NCBI GenBank assembly: GCA_028278625.1
Contig: JANQDY010000243.1
Coordinates: forward strand, 1-33,569
DNA length: 33,569 nt
Source: Thermodesulfobacteriota bacterium
GTDB taxonomy: Bacteria > Desulfobacterota > DSM-4660 > Desulfatiglandales > Desulfatiglandaceae
Direction: 5' to 3'
Made by a program: the position numbers and the translations under genes. This document shows, piece by piece, positions 8,731 to 16,206 of this stretch (positions within the stretch are counted from its first letter, which is position 1; each line of letters opens with the position of its first letter). Under the pieces are notes generated by a model. It was not told the DNA's origin. It searched no databases and saw only the letters and a program-made list of their open reading frames with translations.

Positions 8731-8767
8731 TTTTCGCTCCTTGATTGATGAGTTTTGGGTTTTTGTT

Positions 8768-9628
8768 TCAACTAGCTCCCGCATCTCGAAAAATACTGAA
8801 TCGGGTGCTTTGTGTCATCTCTTTTAAGGCGGCAACAAAATCAAAGGTGGTAGCCGGGACTGATTTATAAATGGCGGAGAGCCTGCTCAATTCATCCATC
8901 TCTTTGAGATAATGATTCATCGGCTTTTTAAGGCCGGCTTCTTCTGAATGGGAATTGAACATCGGTTTATCAGGATCGATCCATCCCTTTTTGAGATAAA
9001 TGGGCGCTATGTTACCGCATCGGCACCTGTTTCCGGATTCAAAGAGGCCGCATTCCTTCTTCAAAAATTCCCCGACACGACGACGGGCCCTGGATAACCG
9101 TTTTCGATAGGCCCCGGGCGTAATATCCAGAATCCAGGCGCCTTCTTTACCGGACACCCCCATAACAACGTCCAGAATGAACGCCAAACGGTAGGAACGA
9201 TCCAATAAGTGGAGCACGGCATGTGTACAGATGAATTTCGTTTCGTTCTCGATATAGGGTTCCGGCGCCTGAAGTGGTTTTTCAAGCCATCCTTTGGCGG
9301 CGACCTTGTCCATGATTTCTTCAAGGTTTTCCTTTGAAGAGACTCTTTTCTCCATGAATGTTCTTCGAACCGCCTTGAGTTTGTTGACGGCAATGCGCAT
9401 AACCCAGGACCGAAAAGACCCTTCAAAACGGAAACCTGCCAGTTTAGTGATGACAATGATCAGTATCTCTTGGGAGGCATCCTCGGCATCTGAAGGATTG
9501 AGAAGCATTCTCAGCGCCAGAGAATAAACGGGGTCCTGAATCCGTTTGATAACGCTCTCCAAGGCATCTCCGGAGCCACCAATGGCGTCTTTCACCAGTT
9601 GCTCATTCGTCCTGTAATTCTCCACCAA
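8768..9628 (-). CDS. ECF-like RNA polymerase sigma factor with Cys-containing C-terminal extension
   Basis: The 286-residue protein has a sigma-70 region 2 at about 27-95 (DAEDASQEILI, then GSFRSWVMRIAVNKLKAVRR). A region 4 at about 135-190 ends in ITPGAYRKRLSRARRRV, a helix-turn-helix. Region 3 is absent, as in ECF factors. About 95 residues follow region 4, beginning with CGLFESGNRCRCGN (C193, C202, C204), a small motif I associate with a group of deltaproteobacterial sigma factors; it could bind a metal or sense redox. The start is TTG at 9628, with AAGAGG seven bases upstream; GTG at 9625 is also possible. No anti-sigma gene is adjacent, so the extension may provide the control. Its targets are not visible, but the DUF3795 and decarboxylase genes downstream are probably co-expressed. 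Confidence 0.88.
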   Translation of the reverse strand: MVENYRTNEQLVKDAIGGSGDALESVIKRIQDPVYSLALRMLLNPSDAEDASQEILIIVITKLAGFRFEGSFRSWVMRIAVNKLKAVRRTFMEKRVSSKENLEEIMDKVAAKGWLEKPLQAPEPYIENETKFICTHAVLHLLDRSYRLAFILDVVMGVSGKEGAWILDITPGAYRKRLSRARRRVGEFLKKECGLFESGNRCRCGNIAPIYLKKGWIDPDKPMFNSHSEEAGLKKPMNHYLKEMDELSRLSAIYKSVPATTFDFVAALKEMTQSTRFSIFRDAGAS

Positions 9629-9797
9629 TAAAAACCTCTTACAACCATTTCCAACAAATGAACGCCGTCACGCATAACTGTTGGCACAAAAGCCTCCGGC
9701 CGTTTTCATCCATTTTCTCTTAGTTGTTATAGAGAGGATCAAGAATGGATTGTGACGGCTTTTTAAGGAAAAAGCCATTAATTTTGCATAAACGAAC

Positions 9798-9825
9798 TTG
9801 AAATCCTCCGATATTCCGTGATAAT
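9798..9825 (+). promoter_or_regulatory. Candidate promoter of the hydrolase lipoprotein gene
   Basis: TTGAAA at 9798-9803 and GATAAT at 9820-9825 are 16 bases apart. The implied start point near 9832 argues against the TTG start at 9831 and leaves the ATGs at 9846 and 9861 as candidates for the downstream gene. Confidence 0.4.
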
Positions 9826-9860
9826 CCTTTTTGATACAGACGATTATGGAATCACTGCCA

Positions 9861-10793
9861 ATGAAAAAGAACCTCTGCACCATACTTCTGGCATTCCTTC
9901 TGGCCGTCTCCGCGGTGTCATGCGGGCTTTTCGTCCGGGAACTCCCTAATGGCAAGGTGCCTGACCCCACGGCCAAGGACCATTTTGTCAAAGTTGACGG
10001 CATCAATTACCATTATACGGAATACCCGGGGCCAGGACAGGATATATTTCTGCTCCACGGGTTTGGTTCATCCACCTATACCTGGGAGAAAATTGCGCCG
10101 CTGCTTCAATCGAAGGGGTATCATGTGTGGGCCCTGGACATGAAGGGGTTTGGCTGGTCCGATAAACCGGATGGGGCCGATTATTCTCCCAGACAGTTGA
10201 TGTCGGAAGTGAACGCATGGATGGACAAAATGGGACTTGAAGGGGTCGTTTTTGTTGGTAACTCCCTGGGCGGGGCCATCGCCTGGAACATGGCATTGGA
10301 TCATCCGGACAAGGTAAGGAAACTAGTGCTCATCGATGCGGCGGGGTTCATGGAACAGAAACCGTTGCTGGTTCGACTCGCCGGTCTTCCGGGGGCGGGG
10401 ATGGCTGCAAGGCTCACTTTCAGTCGCTGGATGATCGAGAATACCCTGGACCAGGTCTATTTTGATCCCGGGTTGATTACGGAAGAACAGATCGATGCCT
10501 ATTATAACCGCATGCGTACCCAAAATGCGCTTTATGCTCTGACGGCTGTGGGCCATTCCGTTTCCCAGTTGACCACCAAGCAATATGCTGCGCGTATTCC
10601 GGATGTGTCCGTGGATACCCTCATCATCTGGGGACGGGATGATGCCTGGATTCCATTGGAAGACGGCTTCAAATTCAAAAAGGCATTGCCGGATGCGAAA
10701 CTGGCGGTGATTCCTTTCTGCGGCCACATTCCACAGGAGGAAAGACCGGAAGAAACCGCCCGAATTATTATGGACTTCCTCGAAAGGGGATGA
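9861..10793 (+). CDS. Lipoprotein alpha/beta hydrolase
   Basis: The 310-residue protein starts with a lipoprotein signal, MKKNLCTILLAFLLAVSAVS, followed by Cys21 as the lipidation site. The hydrolase fold shows an oxyanion-hole HGFGSS at 66-71, the nucleophile elbow GNSLGG with Ser135, an acid in WGRDDAWIP (D260 or D261) and catalytic His289 in CGHIPQEERPE. This is the MhpC/haloalkane dehalogenase-like group of esterases and C-C hydrolases; the substrate cannot be read from the sequence. The start could also be the in-frame ATG at 9846, since neither has a strong ribosome site. The protein is probably anchored to the inner or outer membrane facing the periplasm. Confidence 0.88.
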   Translation: MKKNLCTILLAFLLAVSAVSCGLFVRELPNGKVPDPTAKDHFVKVDGINYHYTEYPGPGQDIFLLHGFGSSTYTWEKIAPLLQSKGYHVWALDMKGFGWSDKPDGADYSPRQLMSEVNAWMDKMGLEGVVFVGNSLGGAIAWNMALDHPDKVRKLVLIDAAGFMEQKPLLVRLAGLPGAGMAARLTFSRWMIENTLDQVYFDPGLITEEQIDAYYNRMRTQNALYALTAVGHSVSQLTTKQYAARIPDVSVDTLIIWGRDDAWIPLEDGFKFKKALPDAKLAVIPFCGHIPQEERPEETARIIMDFLERG

Positions 10794-10873
10794 AAGGTGT
10801 TGATAAGGGCATCGTCAAGGGTTCTGAACAACCGAAGGTCCTTTGAAAATGGTTCATGCGGGCATCGGTCTGC

Positions 10874-10902
10874 TTGACAACGCCTTTGTATACCACTATA
10901 CT
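10874..10902 (+). promoter_or_regulatory. Near-consensus sigma70 promoter of the Rrf2 gene
   Basis: TTGACA at 10874-10879 and TATACT at 10897-10902 are separated by exactly 17 bases. The expected start point is about 10909, roughly 24 bases before the ATG at 10933. The -10 box runs into the palindrome at 10901-10919, so a protein bound there would block initiation. Confidence 0.8.
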
Positions 10903-10919
10903 ATATCGAAACAATATAG
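10901..10919. promoter_or_regulatory. Palindromic candidate operator for Rrf2 autoregulation
   Basis: CTATAT at 10901-10906 and ATATAG at 10914-10919 form a perfect 6-base inverted repeat around a 7-base centre. It covers the end of the -10 box and the predicted start point. Rrf2 dimers commonly bind AT-rich dyads of this size and repress their own genes. Autoregulation here is inferred from position. Confidence 0.6.
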
Positions 10920-10932
10920 AAATGGTCATGCT

Positions 10933-11346
10933 ATGAAGCTTTCCACTCGAAGCCGATACGGAACCCGAATGATATTGGATTTGGCCAAAAGATTCGACAA
11001 AGGTCCGGTAAGGATTGGGGATATTGCGGCCCGTGAAGGGATTTCCGTAAAATACCTTGAGCAATTGATTATTCCGCTAAAGCAAGCCAATTACATCAAG
11101 AGTGTTCGAGGACCCAAAGGGGGGCACATGCTCTCGCGACCACCGGACCAAATCACCGTTGGGGAAGTGGTAAGAACCCTGGAAGGGGATGCAAATCTGA
11201 CCGCCTGCGTTGAGAAACCGGAAAAATGTGATAAGTCAAATGATTGCCGGACGCGAAACGTTTGGAAGGCCGCTTCGGAGGCCATGTATGATAGACTGGA
11301 CTCCGTGACCCTGTCCAATATGCTTTCGGGAGAAGCCGATGAGTAG
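10933..11346 (+). CDS. Rrf2-family transcriptional regulator, IscR-like
   Basis: The 137-residue protein has an N-terminal winged helix (MKLSTRSRYGTRMILDLA, then ISVKYLEQLIIPLKQANYIKSVRGPKGG). Three cysteines sit at positions 92, 99 and 105, almost the positions of the [2Fe-2S] ligands of IscR (92, 98, 104). It therefore probably senses iron-sulfur, redox or nitric oxide status. The start at the ATG 10933 gives the standard Rrf2 N-terminus; a longer frame to 10843 would run through the promoter. The MOSC gene follows after 30 bases. No isc or suf genes are present in the window, so the regulon probably includes this gene itself and what lies downstream. Confidence 0.93.
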   Translation: MKLSTRSRYGTRMILDLAKRFDKGPVRIGDIAAREGISVKYLEQLIIPLKQANYIKSVRGPKGGHMLSRPPDQITVGEVVRTLEGDANLTACVEKPEKCDKSNDCRTRNVWKAASEAMYDRLDSVTLSNMLSGEADE

Positions 11347-11376
11347 CAGCCCGGTGAGGAGAAGGACTTTAAACGG

Positions 11377-11844
11377 ATGAAAATCGTTTCTTTGGCCATA
11401 AGCAAGAAAAAGGGGACACCCAAGGTTCCGGTCGAAAGTGTCCAACTGATCGAGAATCATGGTATCGAGGGAGATGCCCACGCAGGTCCGTGGCATCGTC
11501 AGGTGAGTTTTCTGGCCGCGGAGAGCATCGAGAAGGCCCGCAAGCAAGGTTTGGATGTAACCTTCGGAAATTTCGCGGAAAACGTGGCGACCGAAGGAAT
11601 TGAATGGGAGAAAATCCCGGTGGGGACCCATCTGGGCCTGGGGGATTCCGTACAGCTGGAGATCACCCAGAAGGGGAAGGTCTGCCACAATAAATGTGCA
11701 ATTTATTACCAGGCCGGAGACTGCATTATGCCGCGTGAAGGGGTTTTTGCCCGGGTCATTAAAGGGGGCGAGATCCGTTGCGGCGAGCCGGTGCGGTTTT
11801 TGAATTTGAATTGGAATGGTAAACTTGAAAAAGTCCAATTATAG
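11377..11844 (+). CDS. MOSC-domain protein
   Basis: The 155-residue protein is essentially one MOSC (molybdenum cofactor sulfurase C-terminal) domain. It shows the family's usual opening and its IEGDAHAG segment at about 30-37, a middle GNFAENVATEGI, and a C-terminal CHNKCAIYYQAGDCIMPREGVFARVIKGG. Single-domain MOSC proteins are thought to bind molybdopterin-type cofactors or carry sulfur to them; the exact role is unknown. It lies 30 bases after the Rrf2 gene, and the next gene begins inside its last 29 bases, which points to one operon. Confidence 0.92.
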   Translation: MKIVSLAISKKKGTPKVPVESVQLIENHGIEGDAHAGPWHRQVSFLAAESIEKARKQGLDVTFGNFAENVATEGIEWEKIPVGTHLGLGDSVQLEITQKGKVCHNKCAIYYQAGDCIMPREGVFARVIKGGEIRCGEPVRFLNLNWNGKLEKVQL

Positions 11845-12316
11845 ATGGCTGATTTGGGCGCTGACCTTTTGTTTCTTATGGGCGGGAATCGCCCAGGGTG
11901 CGGACCGATGCACCGGGAGATGCTGCCAGGTATCAGAGGGCCCAAACGACGGCACTGTTTCAAGATTGGTGCTTCATGGGGGAACGCCGCTTGATGCCCT
12001 ATTGCCCTCATGCCATCAGTCCCACCCGCTCAAAAGCCTCGAGAAAGTGGTTCATGAAAACGTTCCCTGTGACAAGGAGAGCAACACTCATGCATGCTGT
12101 CATTTGGGGAAAGAAAGGGCCTTTGTTCAGGCACTGGCGCCCACCAGTCATTTTGGGGGGACTGGCCGCCTTTTTCAATTGGATCTGGTCTTTCATGACC
12201 AGCCGCAAAGCCCCTTCTATGAAGAGGACTCACGCCTTGTTTTGATGGGATGGCTGCTCTATCCCAGAGCAGCGCCCGTTCCACTCTATCTCAAAAAGAC
12301 TTCCTTCATTTGTTGA
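11816..12316 (+). CDS. Cysteine-rich exported protein, family not recognised
   Basis: I do not recognise this 166-residue protein. The N-terminus is a plausible Sec signal: positive residues (KKSNYR), a hydrophobic stretch WLIWALTFCFLWAGIAQG, and likely cleavage before ADRCTG. The mature part has cysteines in CTGRCC, LPSCHQSH, VPC, HACCHLG and the final residue, plus several histidines. This suggests metal binding or disulfides in the periplasm. It overlaps the MOSC gene by 29 bases, which supports real translational coupling, and it precedes the metal-handling gene set after a gap of about 200 bases. No catalytic motif is seen. Confidence 0.65.
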   Translation: MVNLKKSNYRWLIWALTFCFLWAGIAQGADRCTGRCCQVSEGPNDGTVSRLVLHGGTPLDALLPSCHQSHPLKSLEKVVHENVPCDKESNTHACCHLGKERAFVQALAPTSHFGGTGRLFQLDLVFHDQPQSPFYEEDSRLVLMGWLLYPRAAPVPLYLKKTSFIC

Positions 12317-12406
12317 ACCCGCCGGTCGTGCCCGGGATCAGGATAGCCTTCTGAACCCGGGGGACGGCACCCCATATCTTTCATCATCATTGTTTTTGAG
12401 AGCGGA

Positions 12407-12426
12407 AAAAGGGGACGTCTCCTTTT
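12407..12426. repeat. 20-base near-perfect palindrome upstream of the DUF2318 operon
   Basis: AAAAGGGGAC and GTCTCCTTTT are inverted repeats with one mismatch and no spacer, centred on ACGT. It lies 97 bases before the DUF2318 start, so it could be an operator for that operon. A REP-like dispersed element is an equally good explanation. Confidence 0.5.
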
Positions 12427-12522
12427 CTGCCCAAATACTCGAATGCCTTAAAACGGCGTATCTATCAAAGTTTGGCGTAGGTCTATGTGACGCCGAATCT
12501 GTGGCCAATTAATGGAGGAATT

Positions 12523-13113
12523 ATGTCCGACGAAAGAAAAAAGTCCATTCATGAAGAGAGTTCCCGTAAAAAAGCAGCGGTTCTGGGAGCCGAAAAAAAG
12601 AAGAAGTTGGTACCGTATACGGTTCTGGCCATTTGTGTTTTGACGGCCTTTGCCGGTGTCGTGATTTTTGGGGGTATCGCTTCAACATTTCAGGACCGGA
12701 AGACTGAAGGTGGCGCAACCATTGCAGGGAAGGGCACTGGGCAGGCGGAGGTGGTCATCCATCCCGTAAGCCTGTTCGACGATGGAAAGGCAAGACACTT
12801 CCAGTTCCACACTGACAATGGCATCACTGTCAAATATTTTGTGCTCAAGAGCGCGGATGGAGTGGTCCGTGCGGCATTCGATGCCTGTGATGTCTGCTGG
12901 CCCAGCGGCAAGGGTTACTATCAGGATCAGGACAAGATGGTTTGCCGAAACTGCGGAAAGCGTTTTGCCTCCGTCAAGATAAACGAGGTCAAAGGGGGGT
13001 GTAATCCCGCGCCCTTAACCCGTAGGATCGAAGGTGGCAATCTGGTCATAGAAGTGCCGGATATTCTGAAAGGGATGTCGTATTTTGATTTCAAAGGGAG
13101 GGGTATTTCATGA
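12523..13113 (+). CDS. Membrane-anchored DUF2318 protein (Fet/P19-type iron-system component)
   Basis: The ATG at 12523 has GGAGG four bases upstream; the longer frame from 12487 is not needed. The 196-residue protein has a lysine-rich cytoplasmic start, one membrane helix at about 31-52, and a periplasmic DUF2318 domain. Its metal-type motifs are CDVC (C122, C125), CRNC (C141, C144) and C160 in KGGCNPAPL. DUF2318 proteins are encoded in the FetMP-FetABCDEF and Campylobacter P19 iron-acquisition loci, next to FtsX-like permeases and an ATPase. The same permease and ATPase follow here. The overlap of its stop with the permease start (ATGA) shows tight coupling. The metal it handles is not determined by the sequence. 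Confidence 0.88.
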   Translation: MSDERKKSIHEESSRKKAAVLGAEKKKKLVPYTVLAICVLTAFAGVVIFGGIASTFQDRKTEGGATIAGKGTGQAEVVIHPVSLFDDGKARHFQFHTDNGITVKYFVLKSADGVVRAAFDACDVCWPSGKGYYQDQDKMVCRNCGKRFASVKINEVKGGCNPAPLTRRIEGGNLVIEVPDILKGMSYFDFKGRGIS

Positions 13114-14267
13114 AACTGATCGATATTTCTCTGGGGAATCTTAAGCGCCGCAAGGCCAAGGCTTCCTTCATCCTCATGGGACTGCTGGTGGGAGTGACGG
13201 CCGTGGTGGCTTTTATAAGCCTGGTGGATACCCTTACCCGGGATATCAACCACAAACTGGAAAAATATGGTGCCAATATCATGGTCCTTCCGAAGACGGA
13301 GAACCTCTCTCTCACCTATGGCGGCATGACCGTGGGCGGTATTTCCTTTGAAATGCGGGAAATAAAAGAGCAGGACCTTGCCCGGATCAAGGATATTGAA
13401 AATGCGGCCAACGTGGCAGCCGTGGGCCCCATGGTGCTGGGGACCATGGCGGTTGCCGGCCGGAATGTGCTTTTGGCGGGTGTGGATTTCGAAAAAACCC
13501 ATATTTTGAGACCCTGGTGGAAAATCAGGGGGGAACCCCCGAAAGATGACAACGTCATTCTTGGTTCCGAAGCAAGTCGCATCCTCGGTCTTGGACCGGG
13601 TGATACCGTAAAGGCCGGCCAGAGGGAACTGTCGGTGTCAGGGGTTATTGATGCGACCGGGAGTCAGGATGACCAGATCATCTTCGCACCCCTGCAAACG
13701 GCCCAACGGATTCTGGGCAAAGAAGGCCGGATTTCCATGGCGGAGGTGGCCGCTCTATGCGCGGATTGCCCCATCGATGAGATGGTGTCCCAGATTTCAG
13801 GTGCACTTCCCGACGCCAAAGTCATGGCCATTCGACAGGTGGTAAAAGGCCGCATGGAAACCCTGGGACATTTCAATAAATTCGCTTATGGATTGTCCCT
13901 GCTGGTGATGCTTGTTGGGGGATTGGTGGTGCTTGTGACCATGATGGGCAGCGTTCGAGAGCGGACTTCGGAATTCGGTATCTTCATGGCCATCGGTTTC
14001 AAACGGAGTCATGTGATGCGCATGGTTCTGTTTGAGGCGGCGATGATTTCGGCTGTTGCGGGGGTGGCGGGCTATTTCTTGGGGCTCGGTGCCACCAAAC
14101 TGACCATTCCCTTCTTTACCGAAAGTGTGGATGTGGGCCTGGCCTTTGACCCCCTTTTGGCCATTGGGGTATTTGCGGCCGCTGTGTTCCTGGGCCTCAT
14201 ATCCAGCGTATACCCGGCGGTCATGGCGGGAAATCTTGATCCCAACGAAGCTTTGAGAGCCCTATAG
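13110..14267 (+). CDS. ABC transporter permease, MacB/FtsX type
   Basis: The 385-residue protein has the FtsX-like layout: a first membrane helix at about 18-40, a large periplasmic MacB-PCD region (about 45-250), and three C-terminal helices at about 265-290, 310-335 and 350-375. The periplasmic part carries a CADCP motif with C217 and C220, an unusual feature in this fold and a candidate metal or disulfide site. Permeases of this type do not usually carry a substrate through a pore; they transmit force to the periplasm. The gene overlaps the DUF2318 gene by four bases, and its ATPase partner begins 11 bases downstream. Family assignment is firm, substrate is unknown. Confidence 0.92.
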   Translation: MKLIDISLGNLKRRKAKASFILMGLLVGVTAVVAFISLVDTLTRDINHKLEKYGANIMVLPKTENLSLTYGGMTVGGISFEMREIKEQDLARIKDIENAANVAAVGPMVLGTMAVAGRNVLLAGVDFEKTHILRPWWKIRGEPPKDDNVILGSEASRILGLGPGDTVKAGQRELSVSGVIDATGSQDDQIIFAPLQTAQRILGKEGRISMAEVAALCADCPIDEMVSQISGALPDAKVMAIRQVVKGRMETLGHFNKFAYGLSLLVMLVGGLVVLVTMMGSVRERTSEFGIFMAIGFKRSHVMRMVLFEAAMISAVAGVAGYFLGLGATKLTIPFFTESVDVGLAFDPLLAIGVFAAAVFLGLISSVYPAVMAGNLDPNEALRAL

Positions 14268-14278
14268 GAGATCTGACG

Positions 14279-15034
14279 ATGAGTGATATTACCGTTGAGA
14301 ATCTAATGAAAAAATACGGCAAGGGAGACGCAGCCTTCATGGCGGTCAAAGGGATGAGTTTTCGGGTGCACCAGGGGGAGTTTGTGGCCATTGTGGGTGA
14401 GTCGGGATCCGGAAAATCGACCCTATTGACCATGATGGGTGCGCTCAATACCCCCACGAAGGGGCGATATGTGGTGGATGATATCGATGTCTATTCTCTG
14501 GGGCTCGACCAGAGAGCCAAATTCCGCATGGAGTTTCTGGGGTTCATTTTTCAAAGCTTTCATTTGATCCCGTACCTCAGTGTTATGGAAAACGTGATGC
14601 TGCCCCTGGCCATTAAGAAGCTAAAGGTCCGGGAAAAGCGGGAGATGGCCAGGGTTGCCCTTGCGCACGTGGGTCTATCCGACAAAGAAAAACGCCTGCC
14701 CAATGAGATTTCGGGCGGAGAACAGGAAAGGGTGGCCATCGCGCGGGCCGTGGTGAACAACCCCACCATTCTTCTGGCCGATGAGCCGACCGGCAATCTG
14801 GATACCAAAACCAGCAAGGAAATCATGAATCTTTTTCAAAAACTGAATGGAGAAGGGATCACCGTCGTGATGGTCACCCACAATGGGGAATGCGCAAAAG
14901 AAGCCCACCGGACCCTTTGCGTTTCAGATGGCTTGATCGAGGAGCAGGAACGTTCGCAAAAGATCGTGACATACCCCTTTGGGGTGAAGACGGCAGTGAA
15001 TGTATGTTTGGAAGAGAATGCGGCAGTCAGATAA
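14279..15034 (+). CDS. ABC transporter ATP-binding protein, LolD/MacB type
   Basis: The 251-residue ATPase has Walker A GESGSGKST at 40-48, a Q-loop in FIFQSF (Q92), signature ISGGEQERVAIARA at 144-157, Walker B ILLADEP at 164-170 and H-loop His201. The signature has Glu where LolD usually has Gln (SGGEQ rather than SGGQQ). After the usual end near residue 221 there is a 30-residue tail with a Cys. It sits directly after the FtsX-like permease, with which it should form an inner-membrane complex. It is followed by a gap of 79 bases before the HMA gene. Confidence 0.95.
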   Translation: MSDITVENLMKKYGKGDAAFMAVKGMSFRVHQGEFVAIVGESGSGKSTLLTMMGALNTPTKGRYVVDDIDVYSLGLDQRAKFRMEFLGFIFQSFHLIPYLSVMENVMLPLAIKKLKVREKREMARVALAHVGLSDKEKRLPNEISGGEQERVAIARAVVNNPTILLADEPTGNLDTKTSKEIMNLFQKLNGEGITVVMVTHNGECAKEAHRTLCVSDGLIEEQERSQKIVTYPFGVKTAVNVCLEENAAVR

Positions 15035-15113
15035 CACATGCCGGGCCGGGATGTCCGGGAATTGAAAAAACGCGTAAGTCAGAGGTCCAACCGACTGATG
15101 AGAGGAGATGAAT

Positions 15114-16091
15114 ATGGATAAGGAGTCTTTGTTTTCAAAGAAGGTGTGGTTTTTGGTCATGGTTTTTCTGGTGGCCCTGATGGCGGCGGCGGCGTTTGCG
15201 CTTCAGATCGGCAATGAAGAAACCGTGGTATCCCGTGGCGAGGGAAGAAATGATCCCGGGACATCCACGGCATCGGGTCTTAATATGGCTGTTTTCAAAG
15301 TTGACAACATGTCATGTTCGGGGTGCATTTCCACAATTAAAGGGAGTCTTGCGGGATTTGATGGGATCGAGGATGTTTACGTGGATTTGGCAAGCGGCAC
15401 CACCGAAGTCTACTACCGGGGGGAGGGTGACGCCGATGTCGCCGGTATGGCCCGGGCCATCACCAAAAGCGGTTACCCTGCCAAGACCCTGAGGGTCCTA
15501 TCGGCCCAAGAAATTGAAAAACAAAGGGCGCTTGCGGCATCAAAGGCGAAATACGCCATTGCCTCGGTAAGTGGGTACGACATTGAAAGAGCCGATTTTG
15601 ACATGGAAATGAATGCGGCCCGTAAAAAGTACCGGGAAGATTATGGAAAGGATTTCTTTGGGACGCCCCAAGGAAAAGCCCTTGAAACCAGACTTCAGGG
15701 ACAGATTCTGTCAAACCTCATAGAAAGAGGCGCTTTGATAGAGGAGATCAATCGATCCGGTTACAGCGTTGATGATGGGGCCGTGGAAACCGAACTGGTC
15801 AAATACATAAAAGAGAACGGCGACAGCGAGGAAGCTTTGAGACAGGCTGTTCTTGATGCGGGATACAGTTATGAGTATTTCATAAAGCGTTTCAAGAATG
15901 GGGTTCTCATTAACCGTTTTATCGAAGAAAAGGTCCTGGCCGATGCCAAAACGCCCAGTGAAAAGCAACGGGCTTTTGCCAATTGGTACAAGAATGCCAG
16001 GTCCGAGGCCCAGGTAGCCTACTACGACAGGGATCTTGAGCGGACTGTGCGGCAACGGAGCGTTTCAGGCGGTTGCTGTCCGGCAAAATAG
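15114..16091 (+). CDS. Membrane-anchored HMA domain joined to SurA-N-like region
   Basis: The start at 15114 is preferred because AGGAG ends six bases before it; the ATG at 15108 directly abuts the AGGAG. The 325-residue protein has a membrane anchor at about 11-30, then a heavy-metal-associated domain at about 58-126 with MSCSGC (C68, C71). A helical region at about 150-305 resembles the SurA N-terminal chaperone domain (KYREDYGKDFFG...LIERGALIEEINRSGYSVDD...FIKRFKNGVLINRFIEEKV). No PPIase domain follows. The C-terminus ends GGCCPAK, a second possible metal site. It would lie in the periplasm and could take up or hand over a soft metal ion such as Cu(I), Zn or Hg. This combination is not one I can assign to a named family. 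Confidence 0.8.
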   Translation: MDKESLFSKKVWFLVMVFLVALMAAAAFALQIGNEETVVSRGEGRNDPGTSTASGLNMAVFKVDNMSCSGCISTIKGSLAGFDGIEDVYVDLASGTTEVYYRGEGDADVAGMARAITKSGYPAKTLRVLSAQEIEKQRALAASKAKYAIASVSGYDIERADFDMEMNAARKKYREDYGKDFFGTPQGKALETRLQGQILSNLIERGALIEEINRSGYSVDDGAVETELVKYIKENGDSEEALRQAVLDAGYSYEYFIKRFKNGVLINRFIEEKVLADAKTPSEKQRAFANWYKNARSEAQVAYYDRDLERTVRQRSVSGGCCPAK

Positions 16092-16111
16092 ATTTGAATA
16101 AAGGAGGTCAA

Positions 16112-16174
16112 ATGACCCTTCCCGCAACGGTGGATTCAGGCGGTTCTTCTTTAAGCACCGGCATTCACCTGTAA
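16112..16174 (+). CDS. Possible 20-residue minigene
   Basis: AAGGAGGT lies four bases before an ATG that opens a 20-codon frame (MTLPATVDSGGSSLSTGIHL). It is the strongest ribosome site in the operon. The peptide has no charge pattern, membrane segment or cysteine that would suggest a function. It sits 20 bases after the HMA gene and 32 bases before the Cys-rich peptide gene. It may be a leader peptide coupling translation, or a decayed gene start. Confidence 0.35.
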   Translation: MTLPATVDSGGSSLSTGIHL

Positions 16175-16206
16175 GGGAAGGGCTCGATTACGGGAAGGAA
16201 AAAGAA

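Noticed and set aside
9668..10006. 112-codon open frame on the minus strand
   Set aside because: It covers the start and signal peptide of the hydrolase lipoprotein on the other strand and has no recognisable domain.
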